Source: Emydura subglobosa
Lineage: Eukaryota; Chordata; Testudines; Chelidae
NCBI GenBank assembly: GCA_007922225.1
Contig: ML679961.1
Location: forward strand, 78,916,798 to 78,980,797
Length of the DNA stretch: 64,000 nt
Reading direction: 5' to 3'
Shown: positions 9,340 through 23,116 of the stretch, one piece after another
Position numbering within the stretch: position 1 is the first letter of the stretch
Layout of the letters: every line of letters starts with the position of its first letter
Position numbers and translations under genes: made by a program
Notes under the pieces: model-generated
Databases searched by the model: none
The model's input: the letters and a program-made list of their open reading frames with translations, nothing else
Told to the model about the DNA's origin: nothing

Positions 9340-12300
9340 GTGAAAATAATGTCTCAGATATAGACTTCATTTTCTCTTGTTGTCAGTTTGTCACTTCCCT
9401 GAGCCCTAAATTCATTTAAAAAGAAGAAAAATATCTTGTGTATTCTCGATATACAAAAGAGTTAGGGAATCACACAAAGTAAAATTATGCAGGTCTGAAA
9501 AGTGAGAGCAGAAGAAAATTCAAATTATGTTCATGCAGTTTTAAGGAGGAAAAAATGTGTTCTGTTTTTCCTTGATGGGGTTTGAGAGGTATTCTTGTAC
9601 TTTAGGCTTTAGTACATTATTCCTTTGAGGTGTTTCCACCCTTGTTGTTAGAGTCTGCTTCCTGAGAGTGCCAGATTTAAATTTAAACTCAATCCTCTAG
9701 ACACCTTTATTTTCATTTTCCATGGTGTCATTGTTTTTGTTCTGTACTGTAAATTGCATGACCCGAAATTAACAATTTATCATGCTGCCCAGCTAAGAAA
9801 AAAATGTGATGGTACAATGGAAAATGTTGCTGAAGGTTCCACTTTTGTAGCCAAACTGTATCTAAAATCAGATTTCAAGGAAGGTTCAGCCCTTTATCTG
9901 TTAGAAGAAAAGAAAAACTCGGCAGAAATCTGTTAACTATTGGGGCAGAGACAGGTCAGCTACCAAGTACCTGGCAAGGGCATCCAAGTGCTCCCAGATG
10001 TAGCCATGATTAGTACATACACATGTAACTTGTATTTATGTATCACACTGCTTGGCCTAACTGACTCCAAAGCACTTTGTGAAAGTATTTAAAGGAGTTA
10101 CTCTACCCACCACTGAAATGTTGACAGCTTATAGATGGACCATGGGCATTATTTAGCAGTTCAACTGCACAGACCTTTGCGACATTGAAGAATATTGTAT
10201 CCAGTTTAAATTTCACGGGGAATTTAGGAATGCACAATACAGAACTGCAAGAATCCCATCTTCATCTCTAAAGCTGCAGTAATATTCATAAGCCAGCAAA
10301 GAAAGAAAGAAAGAAAGGTTCTAGATCTGTGCAGAGTTACTTTAAGAAGAGGAGCTGAGAGAGCTTTACACGGGAGCTTTCTTTTCACCCCCCAAAGAGA
10401 TACTACAGTCCCCAAGAGTAGACTGTGCACAGATTGTCTCCACTATTTATTGGGACCAGCTGTCCCCATAAGCAAAATTAGCACATGTGGTTCTGAGGGG
10501 CTACCAAATTCTTTCTGCTTTGTAACATAAGTCCAGGGTTGTTATATGTTAACATGTTCAACTATGAAATGGCTGTAGACCTCAGACCAAATGTGCATCA
10601 GTTTTTTCCTTCCCAAATCCAGGTTTGCTGCCCTGAGCTTTGTGTAACTTCCTAGAACACTATGACCTTACATTGTAAATACTGAAGAATGAAGGTGAGG
10701 TTGAGCCACGTGGACATACATCTGCATCCGTTCACTGCTTCACAATAGAAATCACCACAAGCAAAGTAGCCTGAGGGCAGAGAATTAAAAAAAAAAGTAA
10801 ATTTTTTTTCAGCTTTTTCTGAATTGAGTTTTTCTGAATTTCCTTCTAAACGGTCCAAGGCAGAGTTCACTTTGTATATGACATTCACAAGGCAACTTAC
10901 TCTCACTGCTAAATAGGTTTTCTTCCAGGCTATTGAGCAGACCCTTTGATATAACAAACTTTCAGGGTGAGCAGTCTTACCACCCCTTAGCACTTTCTAT
11001 ATATGCCCATATCTCCATTCCCTAAGATTTCCATCCAAAGAGTGCATTCTAAAATCTTATGAATTAATGTAATGCTCAGTATTGAAATTTGTAAAATTAC
11101 CCAGGATGAAGAAGCAGATGTTTCCCAAATATCTTAATTGTGTGCTATATGTATACACCCAAAGAAAAGTATGCATGTATATACACACACATTTATAGTT
11201 ACACTTTTATTGTAACACATACAAAGATACACAGCAGTGAAATCCATATGATAAATTACCAAACCTGTGATAAATTCAAGTTATCATGCATCTTGACCAT
11301 CTCATCTGTGCTCAGTCCACTAATCTGTCTCATCCAGGATTTATTCTAACATTTCAACCTCTGAGCACAGCAGTTTCAAACAGCCACCATTTTTCAAAGA
11401 AAACTATCAGCAAAATATTTCATTCTTTCCCTTCTCACTGTGGATTTTCCACCCACACTGCTCTCTCATCCGTCCCCCCACAAGCCCATGATTTAGGATA
11501 CACAATAAGCTATTTTAGACCACTGACAGTTTAAGGTCTGATATTTCATAATACTTCAAGGGTATCAAGCTAGAAATTTCCTCTTCCTAGTGGGGTATAC
11601 AATGCTTGCATCAAGCCCAGACAGGTCACTAGATAGCATACTTTAAAATCATATTATGTACAAAAGTTATTCAAGTCACTTTTTTTTATATATGTTTAAT
11701 ATATTAACCTTAATTTTTCTCTCTTTCTGCACATTTGTTTTTATGTTAACTAAGGCCTACCTGACTTTACAGATAGAAGAAATAATCCCACATATATGTT
11801 CTGAAAATCTCTTTAAAAAAAAATCTAAAATAAAAGTTCTGAAAATGTGGCATATATAGAATGGTGGCATATTATGGTGTGGACTAAGGTTTTTATTAAT
11901 TTTTTCTGATGCCACGGATATTTATGGCTTTCCCACTTTTGGGTAATAGGAACACCAAATTCACGCTGATAAACCCTTGATACCACACCATTCTGTATTT
12001 TACATATATTTGCAATATAGCAGAGTAACACTTCTGCTCTTTGACTTAGAATTGAAATGTGTTTTAAGGAGGGAGTTGTACAAAGAGCTAGTAGTTGCTT
12101 CAGATGTTGGACAGGGACGGGAGTCCAAGGCATAAAAGGCCACATGGAAGCAGACATGGAACAAGAACGGAATGTGAGAAAAGGAGTAGTTAAGAGGGAA
12201 TCTTGGGCAGAGCATAGGCAGTGGCATGAATGAGGAAGACAGATAGATGTGGGAGGGAATAGTGTTGTAATACTGGGAATGGTATTGCACAGATCCTTAA

Positions 12301-13170
12301 AGACAAGTTGTTTGAAAACTATGTAGAAGGTGAGGGGTAGCCACCATGTCCCCCATTTGAGCACATTCATTCCATTTGGTGAAATGTTTGATTCATACCA
12401 GATGGATGATTTAACACATTGAAAAGGATGTTGTGAAAAATATACTGATATCTGCTTTTCTTTAGTTACCATAGGCAAGAAATACTTGTGCTGAATTCCA
12501 ATTAGTTTCCAATATTTATAGTAGTTAATAAATGAACTATATGCCAATGTGCCTAAAATACAGGATGAAATAGAGTCATGACCAAACCTGCTGACTGAAA
12601 ACCAAGCAAGCAGTCACGTCTATTATTAAATAGCTAATGCACAAGTACAGAAGCTTGATTATAGGTTAGGAGCAATGTAATCTAGACAGGTGGAAAACCA
12701 AGTATGCATTAAATCTGCACAGATGGCTAACAGTCAGGGAAGGAAGTATTTTATTTCTATTAACTCAACCCATTAATTAAAGTATAATTTTTTTTAAAAG
12801 AGTCTCAGCCAGTTCTTCTATTTTTGGCCTGAAAACTAAGGTACTATCTCATTTGTGACATTTATCCCATAAGGAGCTTTATGGGAGACATGGGACAGTT
12901 CTGAAATACTTGGCCTCATCTGGGTACCCAGGACTACTTATACTGCTTAAAAGCAATTTACAATTATTCCTCTCTCCTAAGCAAAAAGGAATTGAAAGAA
13001 TTCTGGCATGTAAAAGTAACAATGACCCTTTCTTAGTTATGCATTTAGCAGTTAGCGTTGAAGTGACATACCATTATCCTTACCCAGTCATGACTCTGTG
13101 ATCATTTCACATGCACAAACTAGCGACACTCGTTTGCATCATCTGTCTGGAAATGGAAACATATTTACTT
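9340..13170. other. unique non-coding DNA with minor repeats
   Basis: No gene was recognised. A (GAAA)n tract lies at 10298-10317 and a weak SINE-like phrase ('caaagcactttgtgaaag') near 10070. The longest open frame in the window (11825-12547, minus, 240 codons) falls here but has no domain, no family resemblance and no exon-like neighbours, so I do not call it a gene. Confidence 0.5.
10298..10317. repeat. (GAAA)n microsatellite
   Basis: Four to five perfect GAAA units. Confidence 0.9.
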
Positions 13171-13179
13171 TGATATCTC

Positions 13180-14830
13180 ACTCAGGCCCCATTTCTATTT
13201 CTATTTAGGGAAGAACTTAAGCACATGCTTAATTTTAACATTTCTATCAATGCATATGTTTACATGCTTTCCTGAAGCAGCACCTAAGTAATGTGTTAAC
13301 CATAGGGAAACAATGGTTCAGTGTCCTTATAAGTCATATCAACATTGTTAAGGAAGTTGGGTTATCTTGTAATCACCATAAATTTAAAAGAGCTGAATAC
13401 TTCCCTGACACACTTTTGCGTAAGTATCTTTACAATACATCCTAATCAATCAGTTTCCATGCAGAAGAATTTCAGTGAAACAGCAGAATATTTCCTGGGT
13501 GGAAAAAAATATTCTGATAAACTAAATATCCTGTTTTATAATAATTTCTTCCTGCTCCAGTGTGCATCCAGATGAAATGACTGATGTATTATATACAGAA
13601 GCATAGAGATCAATGCATTGCATACAGATGCTCAGCTGGTGTAACCAAAGATTCACTGGAGATGCTCCAATTTATGCTGAGTATCTAGTTTAGTAGTACC
13701 TTCAGTAAGCAGTATGAACAGTTTGAACCATGCTATCATGCACAGATAGCACTAATCATCCACTAAATCACGTACAACTGGCAGAACATTCTGCTCAAAA
13801 CACAGACAATCTCTGCTTCAACTAAGGACACTCTACTGGTTGCCTATAATAGAAGCAGGGCCAGCCATTAGAAGTCTGAGATACACATACACACTGTAAT
13901 TACCAGAAAATGCCTGTGAAATCCTGGCTAGTGTTTATTTGGGAGACTCATGCAGCTCACACATTCCCTGTTCATTCTATCTAATATCTTGATATTTTTT
14001 AATCATATCTCATGGAATTTGTATGTGGGAAGCTTTTTGGAATGGTGTGTGTTTTAAAGGACTTTCCCACAAATTATGGCAAACTCAGAAAAATAGACTG
14101 ACAAGAATTTGCCAGATGTATATTTTACTACATTTTAGGGCATTGTATAAATGTGTGATCTACCTTAAGGATCAACACAGGAAGCCCATCCTTGGCTAGA
14201 GTGATATACCTTTTTCACTATTTTCTCTCAGAATATGTAGTTATGCTAGTCTGAGACTAAGCACAATCCAAATTAACCAAAACATTATCCAGAGTGTTTG
14301 GCAGGGGCCCTTGCATGATTCAGTTATACTTATTATCTAATTATTATTATGAATTGCCCAAGTGCACAAGAGATATTTGGTGCAATCTTGGGTCTATTGA
14401 AATCATTAGGATTTTTACCAGTGATTTCAATGGGGTCAGGATTTAACCCCTGGTCTTAAAGAACTTTCAATATAAACAAATCAGAACAGAACATTGGTGA
14501 GGGGTGGAGGTACACGGCAGCAGACACAGCATCGATATGATGTGGCTATTCATGGGTATCATGCAGCATGATTGATTGTTTGTTCCAAAAATATATAAAA
14601 AATAAATGACAAAATAGAAAAGGGCAGAAGTAAATTTTCATCACCTAAATCCATACTTAGCACAGAAATGAGTGGCTCGATGTTTAGTACAGCAGATCAC
14701 CAACAGGTCCCAATGACTTCAATAAGAGTAGTAGGTGCTCACTGCTTCCAAAAATCATGCTATTATTTAGGTGCCTAAGTATGGATTTAAGTGCTAAACC
14801 TCAAGCACTCAAGTTTGACAATTTTAGCCT
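13180..14830. other. non-coding DNA with fragments of abundant short repeats
   Basis: Fragments include 'agcacatgcttaattttaac' (13220 region), 'gctcagctggtgtaacc' (13632) and 'gatttcaatggggtcag' (14422). These are recurrent phrases of short palindromic repeats seen elsewhere in the window (34130-34560, 55260-55335, 58650-58730, 60180-60400). No gene was seen. Confidence 0.4.
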
Positions 14831-14900
14831 CTAACCTCTCTGTGCCTTGGTTTTCCCGTCTATCAAATGGGATAATATATTGGATATCCCTTTAGTTTTA
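14760..14900 (+). mobile_element. SINE (MIR-like/cryptodiran type) 3' fragment beside a 'AGGTGCCTA' fragment
   Basis: 'tttaggtgcctaagtatgg' is followed by 'ctctgtgccttggttttccc' and 'tatcaaatgggataatat', the standard middle-to-3' phrases of amniote tRNA-derived SINEs. The head is missing. Confidence 0.55.
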
Positions 14901-17450
14901 CCTTTCCCTGTGTATGGCCCAAATAGGGATTTAGGAACCTAATCTAGGCTCCAGGCTTCAACATCATAGCCTAACTAACTTGCTCACCCAGCAAATCAGT
15001 GGCCTAGAGGGAATACACTGATAGTTGAGAAGAACCTATTCCCAGCCATGTAATAAACAGCATATATTTCACAAGCCAGGTTTCTTTGGGGAGGGATGAG
15101 AGGGGAAGAAATAGAGCTCTGGATCTCTCTGGTTGTTCAGTTAATATGTTTTAAAATAGAAAAAAGGGAGGAACATGAAGAGCCATCAGTGAATATCACT
15201 CAAAACCCCACCACTGAACTGTTCTTCGTCTGAACTTGCCTATTGTGGTTGAACTAAAATTTATTGAAACCCAGCATGTGCTCAATTATTCCTATCCTAA
15301 ATTAACTAAAAGGGCATCTCACATCTGCCCCTCCAAGAAAAAAAGTTTACTTATTTGGCAAACTTTAAAAAAAAAAATCTGTTTCTTTCCTTTGGTTGGT
15401 TTTGTGTGTGCTGTTGCTCTTTTCCCATCTGTTGACCTCACGTTAGCACATAGTTTCCCACTTACTTTGCCAAAAATGTATAAAACTTGGGGCGTCTGCT
15501 CCGCTCTCTTTGTGACTTGTAACTATATCATTAAAGTGACATTTGCTCCATTATAAAGAAGTCCTTGTAACTTTAGTTAGACTCTTCTGCTCCATTTGTT
15601 CTTCTGCAGTTGCAAGTGTGAAGTAATGTCTCCAAATAGAAATGATAGGGAATGATCTTGATTAACAGGTTGTGTGAAGAGCCAGAAAGCTGGGTAGAGT
15701 TTTTCCCAGTAACCACATCTGTGCTTTCCTTATATGAGGTCCTCCCCGTGCAAAATAATTACATTCGTTATCAAGCATTTCTGCGGAGGTCACCTCTACC
15801 ATTTCCCACTCAAGCACTCCTAGAACCTTTCAATTCTCCTGGCAACAGCCTTCCAAAAAGTAATAGAACAGCAGGCAGGGAGAGCATTCCCTTCAGTCTC
15901 AGGCCTATAGCCATGGATCTGGGAAAAACAGCAACTCACCCGTAACTCACATTTTCATGTGCATACAGCAGTTATTTCCAGCTTCTACTGCTACTCTGGC
16001 ACTGATTTATCATTGTTATATGCTATTTACTCATCAAAATGGATTTAAAAAACAAACAGAGGGTTTTCATTTTCATCATCTGAATGCTGGTGTCATCTCA
16101 CTGTCCCCTTTATCTCAAGGAGACTAGTGCATAGAAAAATGGCATACTGTCAATGGCAGTACTAGAAGTTTTGACTGAACAAGCTTCAGAACTAAAAGAG
16201 AAAATGGCACTGAAGCAGACAAATGCCATTGGTACCAGGATCATAAAGAGACTGGCAAGAGCAGAATAATCCCAGCGTGTGCTACTTTACATCTGCACCA
16301 CAGAAAGAAACAACAGCAAAAATAAGGGGTGAGAAGGTAAAGAGAGAAAAGTTCCACTAGAGCTTCATCCAGATGTTAGACACAAGTAAGATCACCAGCT
16401 ACACCATTTTCATGGCTTTGCATGCTACAGTAACTACAAAAGACACAGCTTCTCTGCCATTTCTACCATGGAGAGTCCTGAAAGTGATAAAGGGTACAAA
16501 AAAATCCCAATTTTTAATTTTAGTAATCAAATAAGATTTTCTACTCCTTGACATTTATAGTTTTGGCTATAGTAGTAGAGGGTCCTCTTGGTTTCTCAAG
16601 TGGCAAAACTATATATGCTGTATTCATCTATATATCAGCCTCAGAATGTAAGGGCCTGCCTCTCTTTTTTGGGGGGCATACTCAAAGGTCGCTGAAGTAG
16701 TCAGTTATTTGGTCACTTAGAGAACACAGAACTGACCCATATTGGTACCTTAATTATCAATTATGCTAACTTATGGCACAAGTCTCTAGACTTCCACTAG
16801 GATCTTTTGAAGAAGATATTAAAAATAGATAAAGCAAAACTAATGAATATTTAGACCTTCAAAATGTTTTAACTGAAGTCCAGAGACAATTAATGACCTG
16901 CTGAGTGAAAGATATGGGTTAAAAATCTGTGTAGGAGATTGAAAGCAAAAAAAAGCATAAACATGTGGTTAATGCTCTCTGAAAAAAATATCATTCATAA
17001 AGATCTTTAGGAATGAGTGGGCAGAAAACACCTTGAACTTGAACCTCCTTTAATAGCACAAAAGTAGCTGGGATACACTAGAGATTACAGAGCATCCCAA
17101 CTAGTGTTCTAAGGAGACATCACTAATTATTTTTGTTGCCAGTTTCTGGATTATCTCCTTTGAGATCAGGTGTTTACAGCACAAGCTATTCAAATTATTG
17201 TGCTGTTATAAAGCTGTCTCAGCACTACCGAAAGTCAGGGTATAAGTGTTTCAAAGTGGGAACCCAAAAAATAGAGGAAACCAAAATTAAAGGACTCGTC
17301 TGAAAACTTTACTCTTATTGACTTGTCTGAGGTTTTATTGACATGCCTGAGGAAGTCCATGGTAGAATTAGAAACAGCAGCCAGATTTCCCAAATCCCAC
17401 TCCAGTACCTAAAACAGAATATTGTGTTTTGATGTTGAAAATGATTATTT
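14900..17450. other. unique non-coding DNA
   Basis: No gene or repeat was recognised. The stretch 15230-15640 contains low-divergence-looking AT-rich sequence with a TATA-like 'gtataaaact' near 15480 and open frames lacking any domain; it is a candidate conserved non-coding element (see findings). Confidence 0.5.
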
Positions 17451-17454
17451 TCCC

Positions 17455-17540
17455 AGTAGCTCCCATAGTGTAAGCGCTGTACAAATCCCGAAGGCAGACT
17501 ACCTGCCCTGAAGAGCTTACACTTTAAAAAGACAAAATAA
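17455..17540 (-). mobile_element. SINE 3' fragment, minus strand
   Basis: 'gcgctgtacaaatcccgaag' and 'ctgccctgaagagcttacac' are the complement of the conserved 3' phrase 'gtaagctctt...gggcag...tgtacagcgc' of turtle tRNA SINEs. Confidence 0.7.
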
Positions 17541-19722
17541 AAAAATAAACTGGTCAGGCCTGACATGCCACATCCTGCAGAGAATTCCTCTCTGCAGTTG
17601 AAATTCTCTATTGGCCATCTTGGGCTGTTTTATGGCTTATACAGCACAGAGTGACCACAGCAGACCAGAGACTCCAGCTCTGCAGTTCTTCAACTGAGAC
17701 TCTCAAAGCACTACATCAACATCAATGAACTGAGAATCATAATGTTCAAAAGTTAGCCAATGATTCTGAGTGCCCTATGTGGGGAGTCAAGTCTCAAGGC
17801 CAAAGTCCTTCCCCAACTGAGCTACCCAAAAAAAAGTGGCTACTTTTGAAAATGTGAATCCATGTGTTTTACCCGTTGTCAACGGGAATGCTGAAGCAAA
17901 GATGTGACTGGAAGCCAGGTCAGCTTTGTCTCACTTCTACCTCTTAGCCAAAAGGCTAATTTGCTAATTTGATTTTTTTTTTCTTTTTTTAAACAGAAAA
18001 GGGATGTGTCAGCTCTAATTTGAATGTAAAGCACAATCATATCATGCTTTCCTTTTTTCCCTACATTTCTTACACGCATAAGCAATACTTTCTTGGCTCA
18101 TTTATTAACATACCAGTGTTCATTTTCCCATTTTACACTGCCTATAAGGACTAATATCCAGGCAACTACACAGAGACTGAGAAACAAGGGCTTTCAATTC
18201 ATATGTGTCTCTTCCTTCAGGGATGCCTTTCACCACCAAAGAAAATCCCAAACAATAACAAACCAAAAAAGCCTAAACCTTTGGCTAGGTTTCCAGCAAC
18301 TAATTTTATCTGTCATGAGCTGCTATTTTCTGTCTGAGAGAGGGATTGTTCCCAACTTAAAAAAAAAAAAATAGAAAGGAAAAGATGCAAAATATACTCA
18401 AAGCAACATCTGTGTTGTCTGATTTTATTAAAGCATTTTGTCTTTGTTACCCAGAAATAACAAAATACCAAGCCCTTCCCACCAGTATTCATGATGTCTG
18501 CCTTTTCATACAAAACCCTCTGAAAGAAAATTCCCCCTGGAAAAAAATACTTTATAAAAAAGCAGATTGTGAGACAGATGATTGTATTGTTTAATCAAAT
18601 TTCCATCTGAAAACTCTTCTCCTAGAGTTAGATTTGGCTCGACCAGTAAAAGCACAGGCACGGTGAGGCACGTGGAAGTATAAAATAGCAGCTCCTCCAT
18701 TTTATTATCTCCCCTGAGCTTTGCAATTGGCAAATGAAAAAGAAACTGGGGAACAAAGGTACTGGACATAAATTAAGCCCACGCTTTTTAAGTTCAAACT
18801 GAATTTTCTTTATTTTTCTACAGCTGTCAGATAAACAGGGTAAAATCACTAATGCATGTTTAATGTATAAAAAAAACTCATAATGTTCAGTAGTACGACC
18901 TCCATTGGAGATATTAGTTCAGGCCAGTGAACTTGGAGCAAGTCGAGTGTGGAAATGTGGAATTGGGCCAGTGACCCCCACCAGAGCCTGTCATATCTGC
19001 TGAAAGCAAACTTGTCAAATATATAAGGGGCATAAGGAGGACAAGGGTATCCTTAAACCATGGAGCAGCAGCAGAGCAAAGATGCCCATAATTTATTCAC
19101 TTTTGTCTGTTGTTCGGTAATGGTCCCAGCAGTCCCAAGAACAAAAAGTCTGGTTATGGTCAACCTTTCAACCCTGTCCAGTCTGTGGTCCTTTCCTTTC
19201 ATAAAATCCCCAAAGCTGGCAAGTGCACTCTTACTGTATGTAAACATATTTTGAAACTTTCCTCTGAGTGATAATAAAACTATGATACATGCTTTGCTGT
19301 TATCATCTCTTGAATATACTCTGTCAAGCAGAAGTGGACTAAAATATTTCCAGGACTGCAAGCCTGATGTAGGAGAGAGAGAAAAACTATTTAATAATAG
19401 TTATGTAGCTGTTTTCTGTTACCTTAAGATATTACACCCAAAGAATTTTAAACATCTATTTTACTTTTTAACCACTAGACTTCATTCACTTTATGTAGAT
19501 AACTCGGCTTTGGCCATGAAACGTATTAATCTGTAACCAGTTTCTACTCAGTTTCATTTTCTAGTTTTCATGCACTATCACAATGAGGCAGAGACTTGTG
19601 AAAATCCAGTAAGGTTACATGATTTTATTAATACCATGAAAATAAATGCTTTATCATCATCATCATTTATAGACAAAAGTTCATGGAAACATTTCCATTA
19701 ATATTAGGTTTTGTGAAACTTT

Positions 19723-19747
19723 AAAAAAAAAAAAAAAAAAAAAAAAA
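19723..19747. repeat. poly-A run of 25
   Basis: Twenty-five consecutive A followed by CACAC. It could be a retroposed tail on the plus strand, but no retrogene or SINE body was recognised upstream. Confidence 0.9.
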
Positions 19748-20324
19748 CACACCTATCTAAAGACGTCTCTAATTTTTACCACAATTTTTTCCTAGCATGA
19801 TAATTAAAGATTTTCTTTTTAATTTATCATTCTGTTCATTTTATTGTATTGGAACCTAAGATGTATAAATCATAGTGTGTGATCAAAATTGTAATGCACT
19901 AACATTTATCTATATCGTAATCAAAGAGGAACAAAATATGCCCTCTCACATATACGTTCAATTCTCATTGACTTCAAGCAGCAGTTGTGTGAGGCCAAAA
20001 TTCAGGTTAATGAACCTAAGGGTATGTCAGAGTTAATGCAAGTTATCTATATTTGAATTATTCCTCTGAAATTAGCCTAGCTCAAGTAAGAGCAGCCAGA
20101 TTGTGACATAACACTAGTTTCTGAATCCACATTGGTGCTGCACTCACTGGGTATGTGATGCTAAGACTTCTGAGAGCACATCCCATAAGTCTAAGTAATA
20201 TAGTAAGCTGAATTTTATTAATTCTTTCCCAGTGAATTGTGAGAGAACTTTTTCTTCTTTTCTGGGCTCATAGAGGATAAATTGGAAGCAACTGGAGGAC
20301 TAGCAGTACTCAAATGACATTATC

Positions 20325-20512
20325 TTACATCCACACTTCAGAGTGGTCATATTCACAGCTAATGAGTTGTGCTCACTTGAGTTTTAACCTGTGCCTCCTC
20401 TCAAGCCAACTAATTCAAATTAAAAAGCACTACCATACTCGAAGTAAGGGGTTTGTGGTGTGGACTCAAGTTAGGAGCAACACCTGAGTTATGACATGTC
20501 TTCACTGAAAAG
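20325..20512. mobile_element. small TIR-type element
   Basis: The left end 'acatccacacttcaga' and right end 'gacatgtcttcactgaaaa' are imperfect inverted copies resembling the termini of the element at 23395-23659. Internal phrases 'gctcacttgagtt' and 'actcaagttaggagc' are also mutually inverted. No coding capacity. Confidence 0.4.
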
Positions 20513-22089
20513 TTAACTTAAGCTCTATGAATCTGACTGATAAAATCACGCTGTAGCAATGATAGTTTATCTAGCATAAGAATTAAGAGGATTTCATATA
20601 CATATAAATGACGCATTCTCTAGGAAATTAAACAGGATGGTCTGAATAACAAGAGGCCTGGCCACAAGCTGATTAATCTTACTACATCTGAAGACAGATA
20701 AATCTCTCATATATCAAAAAAGAATACTCAGTTGCAGCTCATTGAGCAACATGAGAAGGGATATTCCATTTGAATTCAAAAGCCAAATTCAGACCTTTGT
20801 TTTAAGCAGCTGCAACCAATGGAGTTGCATCTGCTTACACCAGGGCTCAAATTAGCCCATGTTTTCAAACACATGGAGTTCCTGCGTAAACTTTGTCACT
20901 AACTTCAACTGGACTCAAATAGGCATTTCATGTGCATTCATTTCACAAGCAGAAGTATCTCACCTACGCTCATCATCTTCATCAAATTCAGCAATGCACC
21001 CTTTCTACAATATTTCTGTGCTGATATTATCACTTGTGTCTAGCATCCAATTCTCCATAAGCCAATTCCTATCAACTCTTTAGTAATATGCATCACCTTG
21101 CTATACATGGTGTCCAATGAAGCATAAGAAAAGAACAGCTTGCTGGTCAGAATCTGAACTTTTAGGAAAATTTTGGCAAAATAATTAACAATACATTACT
21201 GGATAAGCATATTTGCAAGTGTAAACTCCTATGCGAGGCAATGTGGAATGTAGTTTTTTGGCTTTCACACCAGTCGCCTCCTTAAGGCCAATTGCAATGA
21301 AGTTTCTGACAGCTCAGATTCACATTCGTTGGGATGATTTCAATGTGTACAGGCAATAAGCAGTGAAGTGGCCCTTCATCTTTTGCCTTCATCTCTGAGA
21401 AGCCTGGTAGTGTTCCTATAAGGAGGGAAGGAGTGTTTTAGAACATGTTAATGGACCAGTTGCCAAACTCTTGTTTCTAAAACATTATTATAGGCAGGAC
21501 TGATAACACCACCAATTAAGATTGCCTGATGCGTCCCATTATAAGACCCTTTTTCAGTGGTTTATAATTTTGCCAAGTTTTAACCATTTGGGCTGAAATT
21601 TTCTAAGCAGAGTGTCTGCCTCAGGCTGAATTATTTGGAAGGTTTCAACCAAAGCAGTTCAGCCAGGTGTAAGAATGAAGCAAAGGGAAAACACATTGTT
21701 TTGCCCCCATTAAAAAAATTCTGCTGACTTTTTCTTTGAATAGCTCTACCATCTCCATGTTTCTGAGCAGGAGCTGATATCTGGCAGGAGGTTAGCCTTA
21801 CTGTCAAGAATGTGTCTTTTGCTGGTCCTGTGGAAATCTGCCCAAATTTGGCTAAGTTATAAGACTGGAAAAAAAAAATCAGTTTGCATATGTTCAGTCG
21901 AGACTTAGAATTTGATAGCTAAAATCTCTGAAGATTTCATCCCCACTGAGCTTCTCACAGTTCCTAGTGTTGACCAGACTGTGCATGCACCATCCCTAAA
22001 GAATGACTGAGCACGCTCCAGCCCAGGACTAGAGGAGCTAATCCAAACTTCCCCTATAATGTCAACTCCTGGCTGCTCCAGATTAGTAT

Positions 22090-22860
22090 GATCCCAGATG
22101 CTAGGACTGAGAGCAGGGAGCCTGTCTCTCCTGTGCTCTCAAGGACCAAACCTCACCCCACCCTGCTGGCCCAGGCAGCGTGGAAGAGGAAGCCTCCCAA
22201 CTCAAAAGTAGAGGAGACAAGAGTCAAATCGGAGGGTGGTGGGGGAGGAGTTTGGAACAAGACTCCTGATAAGAATGAGACTGGGAGGAAGAAGCAGGAA
22301 GAGAGATATTGTGACAGGGAGTTGGACGGGGTGACTAGGAGCCAAGGGAGCAGACTGAGACTGTTTGGGAAAGAATACTGGGACCGAAAGCCAAAGTGAG
22401 TGACCTGGAGGGAAGGCTGGGATTAGTAGAGCAAGTACACTGAGACTGGGAGCCAGGATGGGCCAAGGGAAGGCTGTGAGTGGATGGACAAGGGGACTGA
22501 GACTGCGAGGGGGTTGGTAGGGAGGCTGGCACTGGTTGAACAAGAAGGCTAGGACTGGGAGCCAGTGGGAGTGGAGAGAGAGATCAGATGAGGACTTGCA
22601 AGGGTGAAACTGGGATTGGGTAGTCGAGGAGACAGGATGAGAAGTTGGGGCAGCAGTGGGAACTGGGATTAGCTAAGGAAAGAGACTGGGAGGATGGGGA
22701 AAAGACTTAGAGCTGAGTCTAAGACTTGGATAGGGAGCCCCAAGGGGCAGAGTAAGACAGGTTGGGCAAGGAGAATGGGATGAGAAAGAGACAGGACTGA
22801 CAAACGCAGATTAGAGGACATGGGAAAGAAGAGATCAAGCCTGGTGAGGTACAGGCAGAA
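22090..22860. repeat. purine-rich degenerate tandem block
   Basis: The phrase 'gactgggagcca' and variants ('gactgagactg', 'aggactgggagcc', 'actgggattag') recur every 40-70 bases through about 22,260-22,720. The strand is strongly purine-biased (G and A), giving spurious proline/serine/leucine-rich minus-strand frames. No perfect period was identified by eye. It could be a decayed minisatellite within a retroelement. Confidence 0.5.
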
Positions 22861-22865
22861 AGGGA

Positions 22866-23116
22866 ACATTTTTTGACATATTCAAAACAAAACATTTCAA
22901 TTCAAAATGACTTTTCCTTTCAAGTTTTACCTCAATTTTATTTGAAAAAAAATTTTTTTTAATGAAATGAAAAGTTTTGTTTGAACCAAAACAATTTTTT
23001 TTTCAATTCACCAAAAAAATTTTTAAAAAAATTATTTTGGGTTGAAACTGAAACAATGTTTTCTCCAATTTTTTTCATCCAGCAACCAAACCAGAAAATC
23101 AATTTGCACCAGTCTA
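22866..23116 (+). mobile_element. hAT-like MITE, 5'-truncated (family of 32347-32793)
   Basis: Built from 'aaaacatttcaattc', 'gttttgtttgaacc' and 'aaactgaaacaatg', the characteristic text of the family. It ends with 'aatttgcaccagtcta', matching the 3' TIR 'ttttgcccagctcta' of the intact copy. The 5' TIR is missing. Confidence 0.55.

Larger units (their letters stand above)
17540..22080. other. mostly unique non-coding DNA
   Basis: No gene was recognised. Contains a 25-base poly-A run (19723-19747), a small TIR-type element (20325-20512) and palindromic-repeat fragments near 20760-20980 ('gctgcaaccaatggagttgc'). 18380-18600 is unique, AT-rich sequence without a reading frame of note. Confidence 0.5.

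Noticed and set aside
11825..12547. 240-codon minus-strand open frame, longest in the window
   Set aside because: No domain, no low-complexity or signal pattern that recalls a family, atypical residue mix for a real protein, and no neighbouring exons. The plus strand here is purine-rich, which lowers stop frequency on the complement.
19723..19747. Poly-A tail of a processed pseudogene
   Set aside because: No gene-like sequence was recognised upstream on the plus strand.
22088..22869. Frames on both strands in the purine-rich block
   Set aside because: Low-complexity products of strand-biased composition.
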